Origin: Meiothermus taiwanensis DSM 14542
GTDB taxonomy: Bacteria; Deinococcota; Deinococci; Deinococcales; Thermaceae
Assembly (NCBI GenBank): GCA_000482765.1
Contig: AXWR01000006.1
Span: forward strand, 1-64,000
Length of the DNA: 64,000 bases
Direction of reading: 5' to 3'
Shown here: piece by piece, positions 7,682 to 15,242 of the stretch
Position numbering within the stretch: position 1 is the first letter of the stretch
Layout of the letters: each line of letters opens with the position of its first letter
Translations under genes and position numbers: made by a program
The notes under the pieces: model-generated
What the model was told of the DNA's origin: nothing
Databases searched by the model: none
Seen by the model: the letters and a program-made list of their open reading frames with translations, nothing else

Positions 7682-8569
7682 AGCGATGGCGGCACGGTTA
7701 TGAACGAACGCACGGTTCAGGTCACCCAGCCCAAGGCCAAGCTCTACGTCGAGGCCGACCTGGCCATCCGCGAGGGCCTGCAGCGCTACCCCAAGGCGCT
7801 GTCCGCCTACGAGATGCTCACCGCGGACTCCGAGGCCCGGGGCCACTGGGATATGGCCAACTACATCACCGTGCGCAAACTGGGCTACAACGACCACGGA
7901 AGGGTGCACGCCCTGCTGACCGGCGCGGCCAGCGTGACCATCCTGCAGCTACTGGTTGACCACGGGGTCAGGCCCGATGTGATGGAGAGTGGCGTGGGCG
8001 ATCTGGACGACACCTTTCTTACCGTGCTGCTCTCCACCATGCTGCATGACATCGGAAACCAGGTGCACCGGGTGCGCCATGAGTCCTTTAGCGTGATGCT
8101 GGCGATTCCCATCCTGGACAGGATATTAGAAAAAATCTACCGCGACCCCGAACAGCGCGTTGAGCTGCGGGCCTTTATGCTGCACTCCATCTATAGCCAC
8201 GACCTCGAGCCCGAGCCCCTGACCATCGAGGCCGGTATCACCGCGGTGGCCGACGGTACCGATATTACCAAAGGCCGGGGGCGCAAAGCCTTTGCCCTGG
8301 GCTCGGTGGACATCCACTCCATCAGCGCCCTGGCCGTCGACGAGGTGCAGATTTTAAAGGGGGAGCAGGTGCCGGTCGAGATTCGGGTGATCATGAACAA
8401 CTCTGCGGGCATCTTTCAGGTAGAAGAGGTGCTAACCAAAAAGGTGTTGCGCAGCCCCATCCGCGACTACGTTACGGTTATCGCCAGCACCCACGATGCC
8501 GAGCATGACCAGCGCATCATCCGCCGGGTGCGCCTGCACGAGACAGAACCCCGCTTCACCCTGGACTAG
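7679..8569 (+). CDS. HD-domain phosphohydrolase
   Basis: 296 residues with a metal-dependent HD fold: His in GYNDHGRVHALL, the LHDIGNQVH doublet near residue 123, and later His/Asp residues (MLHSIYSHD, ADGTDITKG). HD proteins hydrolyse phosphate esters of nucleotides or second messengers. The C-terminal ~80 residues (EQVPVEIRVIMNNSAGIFQV) look like a separate beta-rich domain. Probable own leaderless promoter. An in-frame ATG at residue 8 is an alternative start. The next gene lies beyond a dispersed repeat. Substrate unknown. Confidence 0.85.
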   Translation: MSDGGTVMNERTVQVTQPKAKLYVEADLAIREGLQRYPKALSAYEMLTADSEARGHWDMANYITVRKLGYNDHGRVHALLTGAASVTILQLLVDHGVRPDVMESGVGDLDDTFLTVLLSTMLHDIGNQVHRVRHESFSVMLAIPILDRILEKIYRDPEQRVELRAFMLHSIYSHDLEPEPLTIEAGITAVADGTDITKGRGRKAFALGSVDIHSISALAVDEVQILKGEQVPVEIRVIMNNSAGIFQVEEVLTKKVLRSPIRDYVTVIASTHDAEHDQRIIRRVRLHETEPRFTLD

Positions 8570-8571
8570 TC

Positions 8572-8696
8572 GTGCTAGGTTTGGTTGGTTCCGCGCCAGA
8601 AGGGCGAACCAACCCGACCGAGGAAGTGCGCTAGGATGCAAAAAGATAGCCTCTGGAGGTCTTTTCTTCGGATGACCGTCTTTTTGAATCCGGTAT
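8572..8696. repeat. MITE-like repeat, copy A
   Basis: About 125 bp. It begins with a degenerate end GTGCTAGGTT, continues with GGTTGGTTCCGCGCC...GGCGAACCAACC (hairpin) and a GGATGCAAAAAGATAGCC core, and finishes with TTTTTGAATCCGGTAT. Same family as 17141-17271, 31644-31755, 34876-35041 and the remnant at 10064-10117. No open frame inside. Confidence 0.8.
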
Positions 8697-8751
8697 CGCC
8701 ACCTTGGCAGGTCGGTTTTTCTCACCCTTGTTGGGCTAAACTAGCAAGGAT

Positions 8752-9921
8752 ATGCGGCGTGTCGTCCTCTTTCTGGTTCTGCTTCTCCTGGCAGCGGCGG
8801 CCTGGTGGGCCTATCCCTTGCTTCAACCCTTGCTGCGTTACGGCACTTTGCCGCGTAACCTGGATCGCCCCCTCAACGTCCTGGTTCTGGGGGTGGCGCC
8901 CGAGTACAAGTACTACCACCAGCGCGCACCCGAGAACTTCCGTGGCCTGTCGGATGTGAACCTGTTGGTGCGCTTCGACCCCACGGCCAAGCGCATAGTG
9001 GTGCTCTCGATTCCCAGGGATGTGCATGTGCAGATCCCCGGTTATGGTTGGTACATCATCAACCACGCCAACAAGTTTGGCGGCCCCGATCTAGCTAAAC
9101 AGGTGGTGAGCGGCCTGACAGGGGTTGAGATCGATGCCTATGTGGCGGTGAGCGTAGAGGCCATCCGCAACGGGGTAGATGCCTTGGGGGGCGTAACTGT
9201 TTGCGTGGAAAAGCCCATGAAATATAAGGACACTGCCGCCAAGCTGGATATCGACCTCGAGCCTGGCTGCCAGCTTCTAAACGGTGCACAAGCCGAAGGG
9301 TATCTGCGCTTTCGCCACGATGCTTTGGGTGATATCGGTCGCATTCAGCGCCAGCAGAACTTCTTTCATGCGCTGAAGCAGCAGGTTCTCACGCCCAGTG
9401 GCTTGCTGCGCCTGCCACAGGCCATCGCCAGCGTGGAGCAGAACATCCGCACCGACCTGACCCGCACACAGATTGCCAGCCTGATGGGTTTTGCCATACA
9501 GCAGCCCCAGTTGGTTTCCTTCCTGGCGCCGGGCCGGTTCGGCCAGGGCTGGGAGGTAGACCGTGCCGAGCTGCAAAAACTGATCCAGCGCTACTTTGCC
9601 GATGCGCCGGAACCGACCAAAGCAACCCTGGAGGATTTACGGGGTCGCCAAGCTGCGGTGCTCTATGCGGCGCCGCAGGAATCCACAGCCATGGAGATGC
9701 GGGATAAGCTGCGGGCGCTGGGGTTACGGGTGCTGTTGCGGGAGATAGAGACTGCACCCCCGCACAGCGAGGTGCTGACCAACGGAGAGGCCGGGCTGGC
9801 CGAGGCCCTGGGTGAGGCCATTGGGTTGCCTGCACGCGTTTCGGGCGAGGCGGCTTTATACGCCGATCTGACGGTGCGCATCGGGGCCGATGATGCCAAC
9901 CCCAATGAACAGGGCCCGTAG
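8752..9921 (+). CDS. LytR-CpsA-Psr (LCP) family protein, cell-envelope polymer ligase
   Basis: 389 residues. An N-terminal membrane anchor (residues ~4-25, all hydrophobic) is followed by an LCP catalytic domain (~38-215): conserved pieces are LNVLVLGV, DVNLLVRFDP, VLSIPRDVHV, NHANKFGG, LNGAQAEGYLRFRHD and DIGRIQRQQ. The C-terminal ~95 residues match a LytR_C-type domain (AAVLYAAPQE...). LCP enzymes move lipid-linked polysaccharides onto peptidoglycan or a similar acceptor outside the membrane. The ATG is preceded by AAGGA at 8746-8750 and a TAAACT box at 8737-8742. Polymer transferred in this organism is unknown. Confidence 0.93.
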   Translation: MRRVVLFLVLLLLAAAAWWAYPLLQPLLRYGTLPRNLDRPLNVLVLGVAPEYKYYHQRAPENFRGLSDVNLLVRFDPTAKRIVVLSIPRDVHVQIPGYGWYIINHANKFGGPDLAKQVVSGLTGVEIDAYVAVSVEAIRNGVDALGGVTVCVEKPMKYKDTAAKLDIDLEPGCQLLNGAQAEGYLRFRHDALGDIGRIQRQQNFFHALKQQVLTPSGLLRLPQAIASVEQNIRTDLTRTQIASLMGFAIQQPQLVSFLAPGRFGQGWEVDRAELQKLIQRYFADAPEPTKATLEDLRGRQAAVLYAAPQESTAMEMRDKLRALGLRVLLREIETAPPHSEVLTNGEAGLAEALGEAIGLPARVSGEAALYADLTVRIGADDANPNEQGP

Positions 9922-10063
9922 AGGGGCTCAGTCGCTAGCGCAGAAGGCGGCCCTGGCCTGCAAGCGTGCAAGGAACCTTCTGGATGCGCTACAGGTGCAG
10001 GTCGTAACCCGCCCGGCACCAAGCAGCAGGTACCCTGCTCGACCTTCACCGCCATGCGCAGTC

Positions 10064-10117
10064 ATACCGGATTCAAAAAGATCGTCATCCATGCAAAAGA
10101 GGCTATCTTTTTGAATC
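10064..10117. repeat. MITE-like repeat, short copy B
   Basis: Begins ATACCGGATT and contains a perfect 13-bp inverted repeat GATTCAAAAAGAT (10070-10082) / ATCTTTTTGAATC (10105-10117). It has only the inner part of the family; the GTTCGG hairpin half is missing. Confidence 0.75.
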
Positions 10118-10119
10118 AC

Positions 10120-10159
10120 GGGCTATTTTGCCACTTTCCGTCGCCGAAATAGCCGAATC
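10120..10159. repeat. 40-bp hairpin repeat, copy 1
   Basis: GGGCTATTTTGCCAC ... GTCGCCGAAATAGCC then GAATC. The reverse complement of 57741-57780 matches it at both arms (GGGCTATTT...CGAAATAGCC). Sits immediately beside MITE copy B. Confidence 0.7.
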
Positions 10160-10184
10160 TGGCATCAGGTGCGGTGGGCGTTTT

Positions 10185-10211
10185 AAAAGACCGCTCTCAA
10201 GCGGCGGTCTT
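10185..10211 (-). terminator. Intrinsic terminator of prs (minus strand)
   Basis: 8-bp stem AAGACCGC (10187-10194) / GCGGTCTT (10204-10211); read on the minus strand the hairpin is followed by TTTTAAAA. It lies about 50 nt past the prs stop. Confidence 0.6.
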
Positions 10212-10259
10212 CCTTGAATGCGGCAAACCCCTGATGTGGCGGTTTGTGCAAAAAGCGGT

Positions 10260-11201
10260 TTATGTAAAGAGGCTCGAGACCGACTCCCCCCGGTGTATGC
10301 GCCAGATGGCCTCGGCAAAGAGAGGCCCTACGCTGAGCTGCTTGATTTTACTGCTGGGCCGGGCTCTGTAGGTGCAGGTGTTGGTGGCCGCCACCTCCAC
10401 AATGGGGGCTTTGTCGATCCGGTCGATGGCGGGGCCCACGTATACGCCGTGGGTGAAGGCGGCGTAAACCGCCTGGGCTCCGTTTTGTACCAGGGATTCG
10501 GCGGCCTGCACCAGGGTTCCGGCTGTTGAGACCTCGTCGTCTATGATCAGGGCGGTTTTGCCCCGCACGTCGCCAACCAGCCCCCTCGAGGTTACCTCGG
10601 TATCGGACAGCCGCTGCTTATCGATGAAGGCAATGGGCAGGGCCAGACGGCGTGCCAGCGAACTGGCCCGTTTGATATCGCCGGCGTCGGGTGCTACCAC
10701 CACGGCATTTTCCAGCTTTTCTACGCGGGTGGCAAAATAGTTGGCGATCACCGGTTCAGCGGAAAGGTGATCCACAGGAACCTTGAAAAACCCGTGCACC
10801 TGGGCCGAGTGGAGCGTCATGGTCAGCACCCGGTCGGCCCCAGCGGCCTGGATCAGGTCGGCGACCAACCTTGCCGCAATCGAGATGCGGGGGGCATCTT
10901 TTTTGTCGCTGCGGGCATAGGAGTAATAGGGGATGACCGCAGTGACCCGGGCCGCGCTGCTGCTTTTGGCCGCGTCGATCATCATCAGAAGTTCTACCAG
11001 GTGATCCTGCACCGGGGGGGTGAGCGATTGAATGATGAAAATATCGCCCTCGCGGAGGCTTTGTTCGTATCGGACGAAGAGACAGTCGTTGGCAAAGCGC
11101 TCGGTGATGCTTTTGCCGAGAGGAACCCCCAGGTTGTCGGCTATCTCCTGGGCCAGGGGTAGGTTGGACTGTCCGCTAAACACCATCAGGGGTCGTTCCA
11201 T
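10260..11201 (-). CDS. prs: Ribose-phosphate pyrophosphokinase (PRPP synthetase)
   Basis: 313 residues, the standard length for class I PRPP synthetases. It makes phosphoribosyl pyrophosphate from ribose-5-phosphate and ATP for purine, pyrimidine, His, Trp and NAD synthesis. N-terminal half [17 protein letters not shown], flexible-loop region [23 protein letters not shown]/metal site [11 protein letters not shown], and the PRPP-binding loop [14 protein letters not shown] are intact. The catalytic loop reads ARSDKKD where many bacterial enzymes have ARQDRK, a mild variation. Monocistronic, convergent with the LCP gene. Confidence 0.96.
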   Translation of the reverse strand: MERPLMVFSGQSNLPLAQEIADNLGVPLGKSITERFANDCLFVRYEQSLREGDIFIIQSLTPPVQDHLVELLMMIDAAKSSSAARVTAVIPYYSYARSDKKDAPRISIAARLVADLIQAAGADRVLTMTLHSAQVHGFFKVPVDHLSAEPVIANYFATRVEKLENAVVVAPDAGDIKRASSLARRLALPIAFIDKQRLSDTEVTSRGLVGDVRGKTALIIDDEVSTAGTLVQAAESLVQNGAQAVYAAFTHGVYVGPAIDRIDKAPIVEVAATNTCTYRARPSSKIKQLSVGPLFAEAIWRIHRGESVSSLFT

Positions 11202-11263
11202 AACCGCCTGAAAGCATACAACGACCCGAGCGGTAGACTGTAGCTGCAGTTCCCGCCTGTTGT

Positions 11264-12403
11264 TTAAAGCCGCTCCATTTCCTGTTGCACGCCGGTGGTC
11301 ACCTCGGGGCCGTTTGGGTGCAGGTAGACATTAATTTCGCTGCGGATGCCGAAAGGCCCCGGATACACCCCCGGTTCGATGGTAAAGGCCAGGCCGGGGA
11401 TCAGCGGGCGGGTGTCGTGGGTCTCGAGGTCGTCGAGGTGGGTGCCGTTGCCGTGGGTGGAGCTGAAGCCCAGGTGATGGCCGGTGCGGTGCAGCACATA
11501 AGCCCCCAGGCCGGCCTGCTCGATCACCTGCCGGGCTGCCCGGTCGAGTTCGAACCCCCGGGGCCGCCGCCCGGCGGCATAGGCCTGTCGGCAGGACTCG
11601 AGCGCGGCATCCCGCGCATTGCGCACCACCGTCCAGGCACGCTGAATTTCCTCGGACACATCCCAGCCAGCCATCCAGGTCACGTCGGCGTAGGGGCCGC
11701 CGGGCTCCTTACACCACAGGTCGATCAACATCACCTGACCCCGTTGCAAGCGGCTTTCCCCCACGCTGTGATGAGGGTTGGCGGCGTTGGGGCCGTAGGC
11801 TACCATGGCCGGATGATCGAAGACCAGGCCCCTGGCTTCCAGAACCTTGCAGATCTCGGCTTGTACCTCGAGCTCGCTGGGCGGGTGGTCGAGCCGGGCC
11901 CGCACAAAGCCCAGGGCGTGTTCTAGAGCAGCGATGATGCCAGCGGCGGCGCGTTTGTGGGCGGCCAGGTCGGCGGATGTCCAGGTCTGGAATTGCAACA
12001 GGATTTCCGCCGACGAGACCACCTCGAGCCCCATACCCCGCAGCAGCTCCAGGGTTCCAGCGTCTACGCGGGAAAGATAGGGGATGCTGCCGCCCGGAAG
12101 GTACTCCATGGCGATGCGGCCTAGTGGGGCCACGTGTTTTTGCAGGGCTTGCACGAACTGCTGGTGGCTCGAGAACGCCACCCACTGCCCGGGCAGAGGG
12201 GGAAAGCTGGTCTTCTCGATGGCATGAACGATCAACACTGGCTCGCCCTGGGCTGGAATCAGATAAGCAAACCGTCGGCTGAGCATCCGCCCCTGTAGGC
12301 CCAGGGCTTCCAGCGCCAGCGCGTTGCTACCCTGAAAACTGTAGAGCAACCAACCGGGGATGCGGGCTTCCTGCAAGGCTCTTTGGGCTTGGGCAATGTC
12401 CAT
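11264..12403 (-). CDS. M24 family metallopeptidase (Xaa-Pro aminopeptidase-like)
   Basis: 379 residues with a creatinase N-terminal domain (~1-140) and a pita-bread catalytic domain. The five metal ligands are visible: Asp in VMLIDLW, Asp in YADVTWM, His in HRTGHHLGF, Glu in FTIEPGVY, and Glu in RSEINVYL. It should remove N-terminal residues next to proline or act as a related dipeptidase. The start is ATG 12403, because TAGTAT lies exactly 6 nt upstream; a GTG two codons earlier is in frame but abuts that box. Divergent from the erpA-like gene. Confidence 0.92.
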   Translation of the reverse strand: MDIAQAQRALQEARIPGWLLYSFQGSNALALEALGLQGRMLSRRFAYLIPAQGEPVLIVHAIEKTSFPPLPGQWVAFSSHQQFVQALQKHVAPLGRIAMEYLPGGSIPYLSRVDAGTLELLRGMGLEVVSSAEILLQFQTWTSADLAAHKRAAAGIIAALEHALGFVRARLDHPPSELEVQAEICKVLEARGLVFDHPAMVAYGPNAANPHHSVGESRLQRGQVMLIDLWCKEPGGPYADVTWMAGWDVSEEIQRAWTVVRNARDAALESCRQAYAAGRRPRGFELDRAARQVIEQAGLGAYVLHRTGHHLGFSSTHGNGTHLDDLETHDTRPLIPGLAFTIEPGVYPGPFGIRSEINVYLHPNGPEVTTGVQQEMERL

Positions 12404-12415
12404 GTGCACATACTA
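12401..12415 (-). promoter_or_regulatory. Leaderless-type promoter box of the M24 peptidase
   Basis: On the minus strand TAGTAT (12415-12410) is followed by 6 nt and ATG (12403-12401); this decides the start codon. Confidence 0.6.
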
Positions 12416-12488
12416 CCGGGTGGACTGCGGTGCTCTTGCTTACGTTTTGGCTTGGCTGAAGTGCTAGTCTTGGGTTAGGAGGTTGTTT

Positions 12489-12881
12489 GTGGTTCAGGAG
12501 CAGACGGTGCTTTCCATTACACCCCTGGCGGCTGAACGCGCCAAGGAGATTCTCCACCGCTATAACAAACCCGATGCGGCGATTCGGGTGTTCATCAAGT
12601 CGGGCGGCTGTAGTGGCTATCAGTACGGCATGGCGGTAGATGAGCGGCAGCTCGAGGGCGACACGGTTGTGGAGATGCACGGGGTGCGCCTGGTGGTGGA
12701 TCGCATGTCTTTGCCGTTGCTGGTAGGCTCCGAAGTAGACTGGGTGGAAAATCTTATGGGGGGGGGCTTTAGTGTAAACAACCCCAACGCCACCTCTTCG
12801 TGCGGCTGCGGCCACTCATTCCGTACCGACGGGGCCAAAGCACCTGCGGGTGAGGGTAGCAGCGGCTGCTGCGGTGGTTGA
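12489..12881 (+). CDS. Iron-sulfur cluster carrier (HesB/ErpA/SufA A-type)
   Basis: 130 residues. An A-type carrier that delivers Fe-S clusters to apoproteins. The three conserved cysteines are present: GGCSGYQYG and SSCGCGHS. The protein has an extra C-terminal tail with a CC pair (SSGCCGG) that A-type carriers usually lack. Start GTG 12489 was chosen because AGGAGG (12477-12482) lies 6 nt before it; a TTG two codons earlier overlaps that site. Divergent from the M24 peptidase with less than 90 nt between the starts. It ends in a strong terminator. Confidence 0.93.
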   Translation: MVQEQTVLSITPLAAERAKEILHRYNKPDAAIRVFIKSGGCSGYQYGMAVDERQLEGDTVVEMHGVRLVVDRMSLPLLVGSEVDWVENLMGGGFSVNNPNATSSCGCGHSFRTDGAKAPAGEGSSGCCGG

Positions 12882-12907
12882 TCGTCAAACAGCCCCTGCA
12901 CCGCGTG

Positions 12908-12940
12908 GCGCCTGCTGTTCAGGGCGGGCGCAATTTTTTT
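12908..12940 (+). terminator. Intrinsic terminator after the A-type carrier gene
   Basis: 8-bp stem GCGCCTGC (12908-12915) / GCGGGCGC (12924-12931), one G-T pair, followed by AATTTTTTT. Confidence 0.85.
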
Positions 12941-13028
12941 CACACCACACCATCAAAAGCCAGCGGGTTGGACAAACCCCAGCGGCTGCAGGGGGCCTCC
13001 AACTTTCTCAGCAGTGGGATGGAGCAGG

Positions 13029-13050
13029 TGTCCACCAACCGGTGGATGCG
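13029..13050. promoter_or_regulatory. Candidate operator palindrome, site 1
   Basis: TCCACC (13031-13036) AACC GGTGGA (13041-13046) followed by TGCG. A close relative, inverted, lies before the permease operon (17331-17355). Both belong to the same transporter locus, so a shared regulator site is plausible. Confidence 0.45.
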
Positions 13051-13131
13051 ACTGAGACCAGTGGCTAGAATGGCGTGCCTGTCTAAACAGAGGCTCAATG
13101 GCTGGATGACCAGGGCTCACCCAAGCGATAT

Positions 13132-13159
13132 TTGACGGGCTGAACAGGATGGCTATAAT
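13132..13159 (+). promoter_or_regulatory. Strong sigma-A promoter of the first binding protein
   Basis: TTGACG (13132-13137), 16-nt spacer, perfect TATAAT (13154-13159). Confidence 0.85.
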
Positions 13160-13186
13160 AGGGACGGCAAAATGCCATAGTTAAAC

Positions 13187-13208
13187 GATTCTGTGTAAAC
13201 ACAGAATC
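13187..13208 (+). other. 5'-UTR stem-loop before the ribosome site
   Basis: Perfect 9-bp stem GATTCTGTG (13187-13195) / CACAGAATC (13200-13208) with a TAAA loop, directly in front of AAAGGAGG. There is no T run, so it is more likely to stabilise the mRNA or modulate translation than to terminate. Confidence 0.6.
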
Positions 13209-13222
13209 CCAAAGGAGGCTAG

Positions 13223-15097
13223 ATGAATCGTTATAGCAAGATTGTTGCACTTGGTCTAACTTTGGTGGCCGGTGCAGCGCTGGCGGGCCCAGCCGACAAC
13301 AGCCTGGTGATCGGGGCTTCCCAGGAACCACGGGTGCTGGGGGGTGACTTCCTCAATGTGATCTCCAACCAGTCGATCAAGACGGAGATTGAAAACTACC
13401 TCTTCGCACCCCTGATCGTACAGAACCTGCGGGCTGAGAACGAGGCCGTGCTGGCCACCGAGGTACCCACCCTGGCCAACCGCCGCCTGCGGGTGACCGA
13501 TATCGGTGGGGGTAAGCGTCGCCTGGAGATTGACATCACCCTTAAGCCCAACCTGCGCTGGTCGGACGGCGATCCGCTGGACACCGACGACTTTGCTTTC
13601 TACTACGAGGTGGGTAAAGCCAAGGGTATGGCCGTGATCAACCCGGACTACTGGGAACGGGTCAGCCTGCGGGTGCGCGACAAGCAGAACATGACCGTCA
13701 TCTTTGAGCCGGCCTACTACTATGACACCTACGGCTCGCCCATTGGGTATGCCCCTGTGCACAAGATGGGCGCTGAGTGGGAAAAGGTAAAAGCGGCGGC
13801 CGCCCCCCTCAACCCTGATCGCGATGCCCAGCGTCTGAACGAGCTGTATCGCAACTTCTTCCAGCAGTTTGGCTCTGTGCAGGCCATCAACTCCGGGCGT
13901 ATGGCCTACAGCGGCCCATTCCGTGTGCAGCGCTGGAATGCTAACAGCTCTATCGAGCTGGTGCGCAACCCCAACTTCACCGCCATCGTGCCCCAGGGTG
14001 GGGCCGATAAGTACGTACAGCGCGTAACCTACCGCATCATCCAGAACACCAACTCGCTGTTGGTGGCGATCCTGGGCGGTGGTATTGACGCCACCTCGAC
14101 CGTGGGTATCTCGGCCGACCAGGCCCGCAGCAAGCAGCTCACCAGCCGCGCGCCGGGTCGCTTTGATATCTGGGCCATTCCGGGGGCTATCTGGGAGCAC
14201 ATTGACATCAACAAGTTCACCAACGTGCAGCGCGTGCGCGATCTTACCCTGGACGACAAGCGCACCCGCCAGGCCCTGCTCCACGCTATCAACCGCGATG
14301 CCTGGGTGCAGGCCTTCTTCGATGGGGCCGAGCCGGTTTCCCACACCTGGGTGGCTCCTTCCAACCCGCTCTTCAACCCCAACGTGAAGAAGTACGAGTA
14401 CAACCCGGCCCGCGCCCGCGAGCTGCTGGCCCAGGTGGGCTGGCGCCCTGGCCCCGACGGCATTCTGCAGCGCACCGTGGACGGCCGTACCGTGCGCTTT
14501 GAGCTCGAGTGGGTCACCACCGCCGGCAACGCCATCCGTGAGCGCACGCAACAGCTCTTCATCGAGCAGTGGCGGCAGGTTGGTATTGCCGTCAAGACTG
14601 CCAACGCCCCCAGCTCGGTGGTCTTTGCCGACGACTTCATCCAGCGGGGTGAGGAAGGTAAGTGGTTGATGTTCATGTTCGCCTGGGTGAGCAGCCTGGC
14701 CGAGGATGGCAGCCTCTTCCAACACAGGAACCTCAACACCGGTGCGGTGCAGATTCCCACCAAGGACAACAACTACGCCGGCCAGAACATCGGTAACTGG
14801 CGCAACGATGAGTTCGACCGCCTGACCAGCCAGGGTGTGCTCGAGTTCGACGAAGCCCGCCGCAAGCAGCTCTTTGCCCGTGCGCAGGAGATCTGGGCTG
14901 ATGAGTTGCCCGCCCTGCCCTTGCGCTTCCGCTCCAACTTCCTGGTGGTGCGCAATGGTCTGGTCAACTATGTGGCCTCGACCTACTCGGGCGGCAACGG
15001 CTACCCTGGCTGGAACTCCTGGGAAATTGGCTGGGCCAGCCGCGGGGCTGTCAAGCGCCACGACCAGGCCCAGGCCGGTGGTATCGCCATCAAGTAA
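13223..15097 (+). CDS. ABC transporter substrate-binding protein, family 5 (peptide type), paralog 1
   Basis: 624 residues with a signal peptide (MNRYSKIVALGLTLVAG, cleavage after AALA). Typical SBP_bac_5 layout: FAPLIVQN, LKPNLRWSDGDPLDTDDFA, YSGPFRVQRWNANSSIELVRN, SLLVAILGGGIDAT, then NPLFNPNVKKYEYNPARARE and a C-terminal RNGLVNYV. It should capture oligopeptides or similar solutes in the periplasm for the DppBC permease downstream. It is roughly two-thirds similar by eye to the next gene, so the pair arose by tandem duplication. No lipobox Cys: soluble periplasmic form. Ligand unknown. Confidence 0.93.
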   Translation: MNRYSKIVALGLTLVAGAALAGPADNSLVIGASQEPRVLGGDFLNVISNQSIKTEIENYLFAPLIVQNLRAENEAVLATEVPTLANRRLRVTDIGGGKRRLEIDITLKPNLRWSDGDPLDTDDFAFYYEVGKAKGMAVINPDYWERVSLRVRDKQNMTVIFEPAYYYDTYGSPIGYAPVHKMGAEWEKVKAAAAPLNPDRDAQRLNELYRNFFQQFGSVQAINSGRMAYSGPFRVQRWNANSSIELVRNPNFTAIVPQGGADKYVQRVTYRIIQNTNSLLVAILGGGIDATSTVGISADQARSKQLTSRAPGRFDIWAIPGAIWEHIDINKFTNVQRVRDLTLDDKRTRQALLHAINRDAWVQAFFDGAEPVSHTWVAPSNPLFNPNVKKYEYNPARARELLAQVGWRPGPDGILQRTVDGRTVRFELEWVTTAGNAIRERTQQLFIEQWRQVGIAVKTANAPSSVVFADDFIQRGEEGKWLMFMFAWVSSLAEDGSLFQHRNLNTGAVQIPTKDNNYAGQNIGNWRNDEFDRLTSQGVLEFDEARRKQLFARAQEIWADELPALPLRFRSNFLVVRNGLVNYVASTYSGGNGYPGWNSWEIGWASRGAVKRHDQAQAGGIAIK

Positions 15098-15110
15098 AAC
15101 AGCTGCTTGT

Positions 15111-15146
15111 AAGAAAGCCAGGGGAAACCCTGGCTTTCTTCTTTTC
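15111..15146 (+). terminator. Intrinsic terminator after paralog 1
   Basis: 13-bp perfect stem AAGAAAGCCAGGG (15111-15123) / CCCTGGCTTTCTT (15128-15140) with a GAAA loop, followed by CTTTTC. It separates the two binding-protein genes into different transcripts or tunes their ratio. Confidence 0.85.
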
Positions 15147-15242
15147 TAAACTAAAGCGCAATACTGCTGCCAAGGGTACACAAAACGCATTCCGCACAAT
15201 AAAATCTAGCCCAGCCAATCAATGGCTACGCGAGGAGGCGTC

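Larger units (their letters stand above)
9922..10259. other. Intergenic region between LCP gene and prs (convergent genes)
   Basis: 338 bp without a credible gene. It holds a short remnant of the MITE-like repeat (10064-10117), one copy of a 40-bp hairpin repeat (10120-10159) and the prs terminator (10185-10211). Confidence 0.7.
12882..13222. other. Intergenic region upstream of the first peptide-binding protein
   Basis: 341 bp without a gene. From left to right: terminator 12908-12940, palindrome 13031-13046, promoter 13132-13159, 5'-UTR hairpin 13187-13208 and an AAAGGAGG ribosome site. Confidence 0.8.

Noticed and set aside
13256-15061. Long open frame (about 600 codons) antisense to the first binding-protein gene
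   Set aside because: It mirrors a clear signal-peptide SBP gene with promoter, ribosome site and terminator; the antisense product has no motif and is a by-product of GC-rich codon use.
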